A stretch of DNA of 64,000 nucleotides from Bacteroidota bacterium (lineage in GTDB: Bacteria > Bacteroidota > Bacteroidia > Bacteroidales > VadinHA17): assembly GCA_011050615.1 (NCBI GenBank), contig DRFJ01000057.1, positions 1 to 64,000 on the forward strand, written 5' to 3'. The position numbers and the translations under genes are program-made. Below the pieces are notes generated by a model, which worked only from the letters and a program-made list of their open reading frames with translations, was not told the origin of the DNA and searched no databases. Shown in pieces: positions 26,195 through 35,148 of the stretch; position 1 is the first letter of the stretch, and every line of letters starts with the position of its first letter.

Positions 26195-27649
26195 ATGAAC
26201 GCATTTGATTATTTCTTCGAAAATACCTCAACACTGGAAAAGCCTTTTCTGGCAGGACCAGAGGAAATCACATTTAAAAACCTTCACAGGGAATGCCTTG
26301 ACCTGGCTTCGTGGTTGAGAAAAGAGAATTGTACAGGTAAAAACATCATTATCCTCTCGGTCAATAACCTGTTTATGCTGAAGACATACCTGTCAGTCAT
26401 AAAATCAGGAAATGTCTGTATTCCTCTCGATCCTAACATTGAGCTGAGCAACTTTGAGTTTATCGCCAGGCTGACTGAACCATCCATGGTTCTTGTGACT
26501 GAAAATATAAGGAAAAGACTGGATCTTGATAACTATAACTGTGTCTTACCGTCTGATATTGAAAGCATTGATACTTACAAAGCATCCGATTTCGAGGATG
26601 ATACTGATCCTGAGAAATGTGCTGAGATAATATTCACATCAGGTTCAACCGGAGAACCAAAAGGCGTAATGATCTCTCATAAGAATTTAATTGCTAACAC
26701 CAGTTCAATTGTTGAATACCTTCAACTTGACAGCAATGACAGGATGCTTGTTGTTCTGCCCTTCTATTATTGTTATGGTTTATCATTGCTCCATACTCAT
26801 TTAAGGGTTGGAGGTTCAATAGTGTTCAACAATTCATTTATTTTCCTGGGTAAGGTCATACAGGATCTCCTTGAATATAAATGCACAGGATTTGCCGGGA
26901 TACCAAGCCATTTCCAGATACTTCTCAGAAAGTCGGACTCATTCAAAAAAACACGCTTTCCTAACCTGAAGTATGTTACCCAGGCCGGCGGCAAGCTGGC
27001 CACAATATTTATGGATGAATTCCGTGAGGCGCACCCTGAGATCAGGTTCATAGTAATGTACGGTCAAACGGAAGCAACAGCAAGGTTATCGTGGCTACCC
27101 CCTGAGTTGCTTGATGAAAGACGGGGATCAATGGGGCGAGGCATACCCGGTGTTGAGCTAACAGTCGTTGACGAGAAAGGTGAAAAAATAAAACCAGGGG
27201 AAATAGGAGAAGTTGTTGCACGAGGTGACAATGTAATGGTCGGCTATTTCAACGATGAAGAAGGTACAAGGAAAACAATCAGGAACGGTTGGCTCCATAC
27301 TGGAGACCTGGGAACCGTTGATGAGGATGGTTATATTTACCTGACAGCACGATCCAAAGAAATCATAAAAGTCAGGGGAAAGAGAGTAAGTCCGAAAGAA
27401 ATTGAGGCAGTAATACTGGCAATTCCCGGCATTATTGACTGTACTATTACAGGTATCGAAGATGAGATAGAAGGTGAAAAGTTAAAGGCATCTGTTGTTG
27501 TCAGGCAGGACCATAAAGACTCACTGACGGAGGATTCAATCAAAAAACATTGTTCAAAACACCTGGCATTGTTTAAGATTCCGGGTGTCTGGGAGATAAA
27601 GGATAACCTGACAATCACCGCCACAGGCAAGAAGATTAAAAAGAACTGA
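26195..27649 (+). CDS. AMP-forming acyl/amino-acid ligase
   Basis: A 484-residue member of the adenylate-forming superfamily. Motifs are FTSGSTGEPKGVMISHKN (about 148-165), the YGQTEATARLSWLP motif that contacts the adenylate, TGDLGTVDEDGYIYLTAR, and a C-terminal catalytic lysine (TITATGKKIKKN). It activates a carboxylate as the AMP ester and passes it to CoA or, more likely here, to the acyl carrier protein at 22187. It lacks the extra domains of fatty-acid ligases and is short, similar to stand-alone adenylation enzymes. It probably belongs with the export operon although a broken gene lies between. Confidence 0.85.
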   Translation: MNAFDYFFENTSTLEKPFLAGPEEITFKNLHRECLDLASWLRKENCTGKNIIILSVNNLFMLKTYLSVIKSGNVCIPLDPNIELSNFEFIARLTEPSMVLVTENIRKRLDLDNYNCVLPSDIESIDTYKASDFEDDTDPEKCAEIIFTSGSTGEPKGVMISHKNLIANTSSIVEYLQLDSNDRMLVVLPFYYCYGLSLLHTHLRVGGSIVFNNSFIFLGKVIQDLLEYKCTGFAGIPSHFQILLRKSDSFKKTRFPNLKYVTQAGGKLATIFMDEFREAHPEIRFIVMYGQTEATARLSWLPPELLDERRGSMGRGIPGVELTVVDEKGEKIKPGEIGEVVARGDNVMVGYFNDEEGTRKTIRNGWLHTGDLGTVDEDGYIYLTARSKEIIKVRGKRVSPKEIEAVILAIPGIIDCTITGIEDEIEGEKLKASVVVRQDHKDSLTEDSIKKHCSKHLALFKIPGVWEIKDNLTITATGKKIKKN

Positions 27650-27835
27650 CAACCGGATATAAATAGAACAGGCGAGGCGCTTAATTCACCACGGAATTAA
27701 TTGATTTCGTCATGGTATTTTTTTTATACATTGATCAAAAATCAAAGCTAATCCGTGCATTCCGGGAATTATTTTCATAATTTTTCAAGGGAATCGTGTA
27801 TTTAATTTTATATACCATGAATAAAAATAGGGGAT

Positions 27836-28795
27836 ATGAAAAAATTGAATTATTTATTAGTAAGCCTTTTTGCAATAGCATTATTCTATTCCTGTGAGAA
27901 GGAGGCAAGTTATAATGATGGACTGCTTAAAGCAAAAAAAACTGAGATCACTGAAAGAATGGCCAGTGCGCCTGTCAGTGACAATAATGTAACACCCTGC
28001 GTCATCCCCGGGGATAACAAGGGCGGTAACAGAACCTGTGAAGACGTTGCTCTGGAATGGGATGTTGATGATTTATGCTGTGGTAACAAAGTTGACTATA
28101 ATGGTGGATTCGGTGAGGATGCATTCCCTGGCATTGATGTTCAGGTAGTTGATGAGCGATATATTACATTCACGGTGGATCCGGAAATGGATTTTAAGGT
28201 TGCAGCAGTTATAGTCAAAGGATCAGACCAGGCAAATGTATATTTCTATGGTGAGGGCGGTTTTGGCACGATGGGTGACGGCGGTCTTGCAGCACCAATA
28301 AATTCGTCAGGCAAACCGGCAGGCTTAAGTAATCTGACCTTCTGCCTGGTTGAAGATGATCAGGAGGAAAAGGAATATGTAATTGTCATTAAAACTTACC
28401 TGGAGCTGGGTGGAGAAAGGACCTGGGCCTGTACAGTTGGAGAGGGTTCGTATAATAACAGTCTGTCTATAGGATATAAGTATACCACCGATAATGATAT
28501 AGGCATATACAAGTGGGGTTATGCATCTTATCCTGTTGGCCCTGTTACAGTTAAGGAGTTCAACGAACACTTCATGGTTACAATTGAACTTAATGAAGCA
28601 TATGAGGAATTTAGTATTGTTGACCCCAAAATTTATATTGGCACGGCCGAGGATTATGAGGAAGACTATCTTGTATATTACGCAGGTCAATATTATACAT
28701 ATTTTGAATTGTTACCCTTTGGTGATGCCAACAAAATAAGTGATTATGTTTTCCGGATACTAAAAACTGATATTGAAGCTGAAATTAACGATTGA
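27836..28795 (+). CDS. Lipoprotein of unknown function
   Basis: A 319-residue lipoprotein (signal about 1-19, lipobox FYSC with the cysteine near residue 20). The rest is acidic and probably beta-rich, with no family I recognise. A cysteine-containing segment (CEDVALEWDVDDLCCG) near residue 65 may form disulfides. The block from about residue 115 to 210 (IVKGSDQANVYFYG ... PAGLSNLTFC) recurs in the broken copy at 29004. A strong terminator follows at 28830. Surface or periplasmic location is expected. Confidence 0.6.
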   Translation: MKKLNYLLVSLFAIALFYSCEKEASYNDGLLKAKKTEITERMASAPVSDNNVTPCVIPGDNKGGNRTCEDVALEWDVDDLCCGNKVDYNGGFGEDAFPGIDVQVVDERYITFTVDPEMDFKVAAVIVKGSDQANVYFYGEGGFGTMGDGGLAAPINSSGKPAGLSNLTFCLVEDDQEEKEYVIVIKTYLELGGERTWACTVGEGSYNNSLSIGYKYTTDNDIGIYKWGYASYPVGPVTVKEFNEHFMVTIELNEAYEEFSIVDPKIYIGTAEDYEEDYLVYYAGQYYTYFELLPFGDANKISDYVFRILKTDIEAEIND

Positions 28796-28829
28796 AAGTA
28801 TTTGGATAATAGCCATTCTCTTAATAAGA

Positions 28830-28858
28830 AAGCCGTCATTAATTGACGGCTTTTTTTA
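28830..28858 (+). terminator. Rho-independent terminator after the lipoprotein gene
   Basis: AAGCCGTCA pairs with TGACGGCTT over a five-base loop, followed by seven T residues, about 35 bp past the stop codon at 28795. Confidence 0.92.
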
Positions 28859-29003
28859 TTTATACATGTAAATGGGTAACAGGATATGGTAAAGAAAGAC
28901 AAAATGTCAATCAGCCTCCGTGATCAAACATTATTTTTTCTCTACTGAATGAATATGTTCATCATCACGTATCTCTAGTTCATCAAAAACAGCCTTCTGT
29001 CAT

Positions 29004-29607
29004 GCTGTTACTGTTAAGGGATCAAATGATGCCAATGTGTATTATTATGGGTCCTGATGGCACCCTTGGTGACAGTGGCCTTTCGTCACCTGTTAATGCC
29101 TCGGGTAATCCTGCGGGCTTGAGCAACCTTAGCTCTTGTTTCATTAAATGTGAAGAAGATGAAGTTGAACTGGTGCTGGCTATGAAGACATATATACTTC
29201 CCGAAGGAGGATATCCGGAAGAAGACATGGCCTGGGCGGTTACTCACGGTGAAGGATCCGATGATGATGCTTTACATATTGGCTATAAGTCAACAGACGA
29301 TGAAGATATCACACTTTATTTCAGGTACTACGACGATATCGTAGGCTATGTAATAGTCACGAAGGAAACTGACACAGAGGATAAAGATTATCTTAAGATT
29401 TATGCGTTTTTTGATGATGAATACGATGACTGGACCTTCGAGAAATCATACCTCTACGTGGGTACTGCCGGGGGCTTCCCTGCTTATATTCTCGGTCAGG
29501 ACAGTAATGGTGATAATGTAACCAATTATGAAGGATTCCCTTTCTTTGAAGACGAATCATCATCCACGAGGGCTTTTGAAATATATTATGATGAAATAAC
29601 AGAATAA
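29004..29607 (+). pseudogene. Truncated and frameshifted copy of the lipoprotein at 27836
   Basis: From 29004 the DNA encodes AVTVKGSNDANVYYYG, matching the block at about residue 120 of the upstream lipoprotein. It then meets a stop at 29055. One frame over, from about 29050 to 29607, it encodes PDGTLGDSGLSSPVN ... PAGLSNLSSC and onward, matching the rest of that protein. The open frame from the ATG at 29002 is therefore an accidental start that reads the first block out of frame. No signal peptide or N-terminal third is present. It is a decayed tandem duplicate. A C-terminal product could still be made but would lack export. Confidence 0.75.
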
Positions 29608-29626
29608 GAAATTAGCAGTAGGTTTT

Positions 29627-29660
29627 AAAAAAGCTGCCATGGATCAGGGCAGCTTTTTTT
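29627..29660 (+). terminator. Rho-independent terminator after the duplicated lipoprotein remnant
   Basis: AAAAAGCTGCC pairs with GGCAGCTTTTT over a loop of about nine bases (29639-29647), with a T tract on the 3' side, about 20 bp past the stop at 29607. Confidence 0.85.
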
Positions 29661-29802
29661 ATGATATTTATCAGTCCTCTAGGAGAATTAGAAAATAATT
29701 GTATTTTTGCATTCCGGGTAAACGTAACAAATTCTACACTGCAACGTTAAAAAGTAACAAAAGCCAAGTTATAATTTCGACAGCTGACAACGGTTTGACA
29801 AC

Positions 29803-31680
29803 ATGAGAGGAATCTTTTTACTTTTATTTTCTGCCTTATTCACCATAGCCTCGGCCAAAACATATTATGTAGCACCAAATGGTAATGACAGCAATGCCGG
29901 CACAATTGATTCGCCCTGGCGGAGCTGTCAAAAAGCATTTGACAGTGTCAGACCCGGTGATACAGTATATTTCAGGGGTGGTGTATATATGGTTCCCTCC
30001 GATCATAAAGGAGGATATACACTCACTAAAAGTGGTACAGAGTCAGATACTATATTTTTCATGAACCACCCCGGTGAGGTCCCGATTATTGATTTTAACA
30101 ATGTTACTCAGGGATATATATATAACAACAATGTTCATTTCGGCATCCGTGTCAGTAATGTGGAATATGTAAAAATGAAAGGTCTTACCGTAAGGAACGT
30201 ATGGCAGCAGGACGGTGATGATGAGGCACAGGCATTCACTATTTCTCATTCCAGCAATATTGTTATTGAAAACTGCACGGCTTACAATACTCATGGTCAC
30301 GGTTTTGAAAGTCTGACATGTGATAAGACATATTTTATAAACTGTGATTCATACAACCATTGTAATGAACTTACCACTGTTCCCGTAAGTAACCCCAGAC
30401 CGGGTGATGCAGGAACAGGTTTTTTTGATCTCAACTGGAGTGAAACAGGATACAGTGTTTATTATAAGAATTGCAGGGCATGGAATTGTTCAGACCAGGG
30501 ATTCTCAACCGGCTCATATTCATATACTGAATATGACGGATGCTGGTCATTCCGGAATGGAAAAATTAAGGGAGGGGGGCATGGTTTCAAGCTGGGATGG
30601 AATCCTGATGCATCAATACCCCTTGCCCGACAGGTAAATAATTGTATTGCAGCTTATAACAGGGCATGTGGCTTTACAACCAATGACCTTGGATACCTGG
30701 CACAATCGATGCATATCTTTAATAATATAGCCTATCACAATGGATATTATAATGATTGGTCTATTCCTACTTATGGATTCTTCATCTACAACACAATAAG
30801 TTCCGATCAAAAAGAATTGACCAGGATATTTAAGAACAACATAACCTACGATAACGAAAATGGTGCTGTTTTAGTTGGGGCAGGTGCTGTTTATTCACAT
30901 GATCATAACAGCTGGGATACATATTCAGGGATAAACATTACTGACAACGATTTTTTAAGTGTGGACTCAACGGGTCTTGCCGGTCCCAGACAAAAGGATG
31001 GATCCCTGCCGGATCTGGATTTTTTAAAGTTATCTCCAGGAAGTTCATTGATAGATGCAGGGACTAATGTCGGTCTGCCCTATACAGGTGATTCTCCTGA
31101 TCTCGGTGCTTATGAATACCGGGAACCTGAATCGAATATGCTTCCTGCTGTTGAAATCAAAACACCGACACCAAACAGCAAGACAACCCCTCCCGCAACT
31201 GTAGAAGTTCAGGTAAAGACTTTTGATATAGATGGAGAGATTATAAAGGTTGAATTATATGATGGTGCAACCAGGATAAGCGATATTTCATCACCTCCCT
31301 GGTCCTTTACATGGGATAATATAGAGGCCGGTACTTATCTGCTGACTGCTGTAGCTACTGACAATAAGAATGAGAAAGCAACCTCACTGCCGGTAAATGT
31401 AATAGTGGAAGACCGGGTTTTTAATGACCTTAATGATCTGATCACTCTCTATCCAAATCCCAACCATGGTATCTTCACTATCGAATTCATTAATCCACTG
31501 CAGAATTATCCGGGTGATATAGTTATCAGTTCTCTGGATGGAAGGTCCGTTTTCAAAGGATATATGGAGGAGGGAGAATCGACTAAACATTTTGATCTGT
31601 CTTATCTCAGTCCGGGTTTTTATATCCTCACCCTTTCAATAAACGAGATAATAGCCACAAAGAAATTCCTCAAGCAGTGA
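29803..31680 (+). CDS. T9SS-exported parallel beta-helix protein with Ig-like domain
   Basis: A 625-residue secreted protein. Residues 1-18 are a signal peptide, followed at once by TYYVAPNGNDSNAGT, the usual start of DUF1565-type beta-helix domains. The helix runs to about residue 440 with many NN-x-x-Y/F turns. About 450-540 is an Ig-like domain (EIKTPTPNSKTTPPATV, DGEIIKVELYDGA) and the last 80 residues a T9SS sorting domain (LYPNPNHGIFTIEF). Proteins of this build include polysaccharide lyases, but I can assign no catalytic residues. It is related in layout to the protein at 14533 and may bind or cut the polymer made by the neighbouring locus. Confidence 0.8.
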   Translation: MRGIFLLLFSALFTIASAKTYYVAPNGNDSNAGTIDSPWRSCQKAFDSVRPGDTVYFRGGVYMVPSDHKGGYTLTKSGTESDTIFFMNHPGEVPIIDFNNVTQGYIYNNNVHFGIRVSNVEYVKMKGLTVRNVWQQDGDDEAQAFTISHSSNIVIENCTAYNTHGHGFESLTCDKTYFINCDSYNHCNELTTVPVSNPRPGDAGTGFFDLNWSETGYSVYYKNCRAWNCSDQGFSTGSYSYTEYDGCWSFRNGKIKGGGHGFKLGWNPDASIPLARQVNNCIAAYNRACGFTTNDLGYLAQSMHIFNNIAYHNGYYNDWSIPTYGFFIYNTISSDQKELTRIFKNNITYDNENGAVLVGAGAVYSHDHNSWDTYSGINITDNDFLSVDSTGLAGPRQKDGSLPDLDFLKLSPGSSLIDAGTNVGLPYTGDSPDLGAYEYREPESNMLPAVEIKTPTPNSKTTPPATVEVQVKTFDIDGEIIKVELYDGATRISDISSPPWSFTWDNIEAGTYLLTAVATDNKNEKATSLPVNVIVEDRVFNDLNDLITLYPNPNHGIFTIEFINPLQNYPGDIVISSLDGRSVFKGYMEEGESTKHFDLSYLSPGFYILTLSINEIIATKKFLKQ

Positions 31681-31788
31681 TTTTTGCGTTTACCCACCAC
31701 TGCCCCTAATCAAGATCTACATAAATTTTATTAAGTTTGTATTGACTGCACTGCAAATATGAACTTCTTTGATTTTTAAAGTAAAATT

Positions 31789-32772
31789 ATGAAAAAGCTC
31801 TTTCTAATACTTTCACTACTCTCTCTCACCACAGTAATATGTTCCCAGAAAGTGGTAACACTTGATGGTCTCAATACTGATGTTTATTATGTGCAACGTA
31901 CTTCGCCTCGTTTATTGACTATCAGAAGCAGTTTATTTGCGTCAGATAAATCTAATGGTATCGTTCTGCATGCCGGAGATGATTGCTACGTAGCTTCTAA
32001 TTATAATAACCTTAATGGTGCAAAAATAATCGGCAACATGTTTGTCTGGAAGGCACCACCCCCTTACAAGGGTTTGCTACACGGGGCAGTAATGGGATAT
32101 AATATAAATTATACAACCAGGCATAACTATGCTGATGGCATTCCCTATGCTTTTATCTACAAAGGTGGGAACAGGGTTCCAATGACCTGGACCTCAGGCA
32201 GCCATTCATATAATATCCACCGGAATGTCAAGGTTGGAACCGTGGTTAAAGGAATGAGTGGTGTTAGAATTTATAACAACACTTATTATAATACCAGGTA
32301 TAATAACTGGCATCACATTGGCATACTGGAGAACAATGGTTCTGACCAGACTCCGCCCTATGCACCTGCAAAGAATACTGAAATAATTAATAATATATTC
32401 TATCAAAAATCAAACTCCCCGGCAATCAGAGTATATGAAGGAGCGACCGAAGGTTTGATCATAGACCATAATATTTATTATTGTGAAGATTGTATTGACC
32501 ATAAACCCAGGTTTGAGATAGAAGGAAAGTCGGTATCATGGTCTGAGTGGCAGGCTCTGGGTTACGATACACATTCCAGGATAATGGATCCCGGTTTCAT
32601 TGATACCATCAAAATGATACCCGGAAAAAGATTTGACTATGGTATGGATCTTGGGGATGAATACAGTACCGGTTTAGCTACAACTGCAGAATGGGTAGTA
32701 GGGCAATACCCCGACACAACAAAACAGAAAGGGAAATGGCAGGTTGGTGCAGTTATATGGGAGGAGAGATAA
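31789..32772 (+). CDS. Secreted beta-helix protein without a sorting domain
   Basis: A 327-residue protein with a signal peptide (about 1-19). It is homologous to the first 330 residues of the protein at 14533: MGYNINYTTRHNY versus MAGYNINYDIRHNY, SEWQALGYDTHSRIMDPGFID versus DEWQALGYDTHSLVIDPGFID, and the same ending KWQVGAVI versus SWQVGAIL. It lacks the Big, Ig and T9SS domains, so it is probably periplasmic or exported another way. The plus-strand stop is only 6 bp from the stop of the convergent epimerase gene. Confidence 0.75.
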   Translation: MKKLFLILSLLSLTTVICSQKVVTLDGLNTDVYYVQRTSPRLLTIRSSLFASDKSNGIVLHAGDDCYVASNYNNLNGAKIIGNMFVWKAPPPYKGLLHGAVMGYNINYTTRHNYADGIPYAFIYKGGNRVPMTWTSGSHSYNIHRNVKVGTVVKGMSGVRIYNNTYYNTRYNNWHHIGILENNGSDQTPPYAPAKNTEIINNIFYQKSNSPAIRVYEGATEGLIIDHNIYYCEDCIDHKPRFEIEGKSVSWSEWQALGYDTHSRIMDPGFIDTIKMIPGKRFDYGMDLGDEYSTGLATTAEWVVGQYPDTTKQKGKWQVGAVIWEER

Positions 32773-32778
32773 TGATCT

Positions 32779-33912
32779 TTATGCTATTCCGTGCCACTTG
32801 TTTGATAAAGAAGCAAGACCCTGGATTAACTTCAGTGTTCTCCATGATGTATCAGGAACCCTGTAATCAGAAGGTATCTCTTTGCTAATATCGCTTTTAT
32901 GTCCTTTTGAGGCAAGATCAATTGACGCAAATACAATATCAGGGTCAAATCCGGTAAGTATAATAGTGCCTGCATCCTGTGCTTCAGGTCTCTCCATAGA
33001 ATTTCTCAGAGATATTGCCGGGAAATTGAGTATTGCTGACTCTTCACTTATTGTGCCACTGTCTGAAATAGTGCACAGCGCATTCATTTGAAGGTTAACA
33101 TAATCAGTAAACCCAAACGGTTTGAGGAAACTGACAAGACTGTTCATATCTTCCCCGGAGGTAGCTTCCATCCTCTTTCGTGTACGAGGATGGGTTGAAA
33201 CGATTACAGGAAGACCGTAATCAACTGCCAGACCATTCAGGATAAATAATATCCTTTTCAGGTTTTCTTGATTATCAACATTTTCTTCACGATGGACAGA
33301 TACCATAAAATAACTGCCCGGCTCCAGCTCCAGCTTTTCAATAATTGAAGAGGATTCAATTTTTGCCTTATAGTAATGAATAACTTCATACATTGGTGAC
33401 CCTGTCAGGTAAATGCGTCGATGAGGAATGCCCTCGGAGATAAGGTGTCTGCGGGCATGTTCAGTATAAACAAGATTGAAGTCGGATATGTGATCAATAA
33501 TCCTCCTGTTTATTTCTTCAGGCACATTAAAATCAAAACAACGATTTCCAGCTTCCATATGAAAGATTGGAATATGCAAACGCTTGGCCATGTATGCCGA
33601 AAGACAGGAGTTGGTATCTCCAAGCACGAGTAAGGCATCGGGTTTTTCCTTCCTCAATACCTCGCCTGATTTCCTGAGAATGTCACCTATGGAAGATTCA
33701 AGTGAAGTTATGTCGACATCCAGAAAATAATCAGGTTTCCTTAGTTCAAGATCCCTGAAGAATATTTCATTAAGCTCATAATCATAATTCTGGCCCGTAT
33801 GGACAATAATATGATTTACGTAGCGGTCAAGCAATGTCATTACTCTGGACAACCTGATTATTTCAGGACGGGTGCCCACAACGGTAAGCACTTTAAGCTT
33901 TCTAATTTCCAT
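32779..33912 (-). CDS. wecB: UDP-sugar C2 epimerase completing UDP-L-FucNAc synthesis
   Basis: A 377-residue non-hydrolysing UDP-N-acetylglucosamine 2-epimerase-type protein (VVGTRPEIIRLSRVM, VHTGQNYDYELNEIFF, DTNSCLSAYMAKRLHIPIFHMEAGNR with the active-site region). Because it follows CapE- and CapF-type genes in the same order as in Staphylococcus cap5EFG and the fnlABC/wbjBCD loci, it is probably the FnlC/CapG/WbjD enzyme making UDP-N-acetyl-L-fucosamine and not the WecB enzyme making UDP-ManNAc. The gene symbol follows family naming only. It is the last gene of the long minus-strand operon. The gap of 88 bp before it holds a TACTTTTG (33944-33951, minus strand) that might give it a separate promoter. 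Confidence 0.88.
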   Translation of the reverse strand: MEIRKLKVLTVVGTRPEIIRLSRVMTLLDRYVNHIIVHTGQNYDYELNEIFFRDLELRKPDYFLDVDITSLESSIGDILRKSGEVLRKEKPDALLVLGDTNSCLSAYMAKRLHIPIFHMEAGNRCFDFNVPEEINRRIIDHISDFNLVYTEHARRHLISEGIPHRRIYLTGSPMYEVIHYYKAKIESSSIIEKLELEPGSYFMVSVHREENVDNQENLKRILFILNGLAVDYGLPVIVSTHPRTRKRMEATSGEDMNSLVSFLKPFGFTDYVNLQMNALCTISDSGTISEESAILNFPAISLRNSMERPEAQDAGTIILTGFDPDIVFASIDLASKGHKSDISKEIPSDYRVPDTSWRTLKLIQGLASLSNKWHGIA

Positions 33913-34000
33913 TATGCCTTATTTTATGATATAAGATAAAAGACAAAAGTAGTTAATATACATTCCGAATCTTATATTAGGCCTTCCGGCCTTTTATTAT

Positions 34001-35119
34001 TCAGACCTTTTCATAAAAAGTATCCGGATCACCGGGGTTAAAAAACTCATTAATCCAGAATAGGGTATAAAGCTCATCGTTGCCGGTATTTGTTATATTG
34101 TGTGTATACCATACAGGCATATCTACGAATGCCGGTTCATTACCATCCAGTTCGAAATTAAATACTTTGCCGGTTCCTATACGCCGTAACTGTATCCGCG
34201 CTCTGCCTTTAATAACAGCAAAACGTTCTGCCTTTCGTGTGTGAAAATGATTTCCCCTGGTTATTCCCGGAAGTGTAGTTGAAAATGATACCTGTCCCCC
34301 ACTATGTAGCTTGACGGTCTCAACGAATGATCCCCTGTCATCAGTAGATTTAGTTAAATGAACCGGAAAATGTTTTTCAAGGTCGATATAGCAAACGAAG
34401 GTATTGAACATATTCCGCTGGAATTCATCCCTTAGATCCGGGATGATTCCTCTATTAAAATACAGATCTTTAAAACCTCTCAGTAATTCGAGTATTTCCG
34501 AAACGGAAGCTTCGGCAGTATGTTGTATCCTTAATCCGGGATCGGTAATATTATTGCGGATTATCCCATAGATCTGTTTAACCAGGTCATTTATACAGAT
34601 AAGCTCTAATTTTGCATCAACTTTAATTTCAGGCTCCTCATCATGTGTTAACTGGTGTGCAAATGTAGCCACAACAGAATTGTAATACGGATGTCCGAAG
34701 GGTCCGAAGACGTTTGGTATAATAAGACCCGAAAACGATGCCCCCTCTTTCTCAGCCCATTGGGCCAACAGTTCTCTTCCGGCGCGTTTCGATCTGCCGA
34801 AGATGTTATCACGATCCTCCTGCACTGATGATGCAAACAGTATATGTGGTCTTGATCCGCTCGCTTCTAATGATGCAATCAGTCTGTTAACCAGGTCAAG
34901 GTTCGTATTATAAATCTGCCCGGGATCATTGTGCCTGTTAAGGGCGGCCAGATGGATGACCACATCACATTCAGATACGAAATTTTCAAGCTCTTTCCTG
35001 TCCGAGAACATCTCATCCTTAAAATCTACCCTTTCTATTTCCTCCTTCATTAATCCGAAGAAATTATAAAGATGAGTACCTATGAATCCGGACTGCCCTG
35101 TAATACCAATTTTTATCAT
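34001..35119 (-). CDS. capF: CapF/FnlB-type bifunctional reductase with C-terminal cupin
   Basis: A 372-residue protein. The N-terminal SDR domain (ITGQSGFIGTHLYN at about residue 4, FASSVQEDRD) is followed by a C-terminal cupin domain (about 255-372) with the metal-binding GNHFHTRKAE motif. This is the CapF architecture: the cupin domain epimerises and the SDR domain reduces the 4-keto sugar from CapE, giving UDP-2-acetamido-2,6-dideoxy-L-talose. It sits between the CapE-type and epimerase genes with gaps of 29 and 88 bp. Confidence 0.93.
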   Translation of the reverse strand: MIKIGITGQSGFIGTHLYNFFGLMKEEIERVDFKDEMFSDRKELENFVSECDVVIHLAALNRHNDPGQIYNTNLDLVNRLIASLEASGSRPHILFASSVQEDRDNIFGRSKRAGRELLAQWAEKEGASFSGLIIPNVFGPFGHPYYNSVVATFAHQLTHDEEPEIKVDAKLELICINDLVKQIYGIIRNNITDPGLRIQHTAEASVSEILELLRGFKDLYFNRGIIPDLRDEFQRNMFNTFVCYIDLEKHFPVHLTKSTDDRGSFVETVKLHSGGQVSFSTTLPGITRGNHFHTRKAERFAVIKGRARIQLRRIGTGKVFNFELDGNEPAFVDMPVWYTHNITNTGNDELYTLFWINEFFNPGDPDTFYEKV

Positions 35120-35148
35120 TTTACCAGAATAATTTTATTTAGTCTCAC

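Noticed and set aside
27681-27700. TTAATTC-GAATTAA hairpin after the AMP-ligase gene as terminator
   Set aside because: The stem is AT-rich and the T tract begins about 20 bases later, so it cannot be called with confidence.
29002-29049. ATG at 29002 as the true start of a 201-residue protein
   Set aside because: The first 16 codons read a conserved block of the paralogue in the wrong frame, so it is an accidental start.
33973-33998. AGGCC-TTCC-GGCCT palindrome between the epimerase and capF genes as a terminator
   Set aside because: The T-rich side lies on the plus strand, where no gene ends, and the stem is only five pairs.
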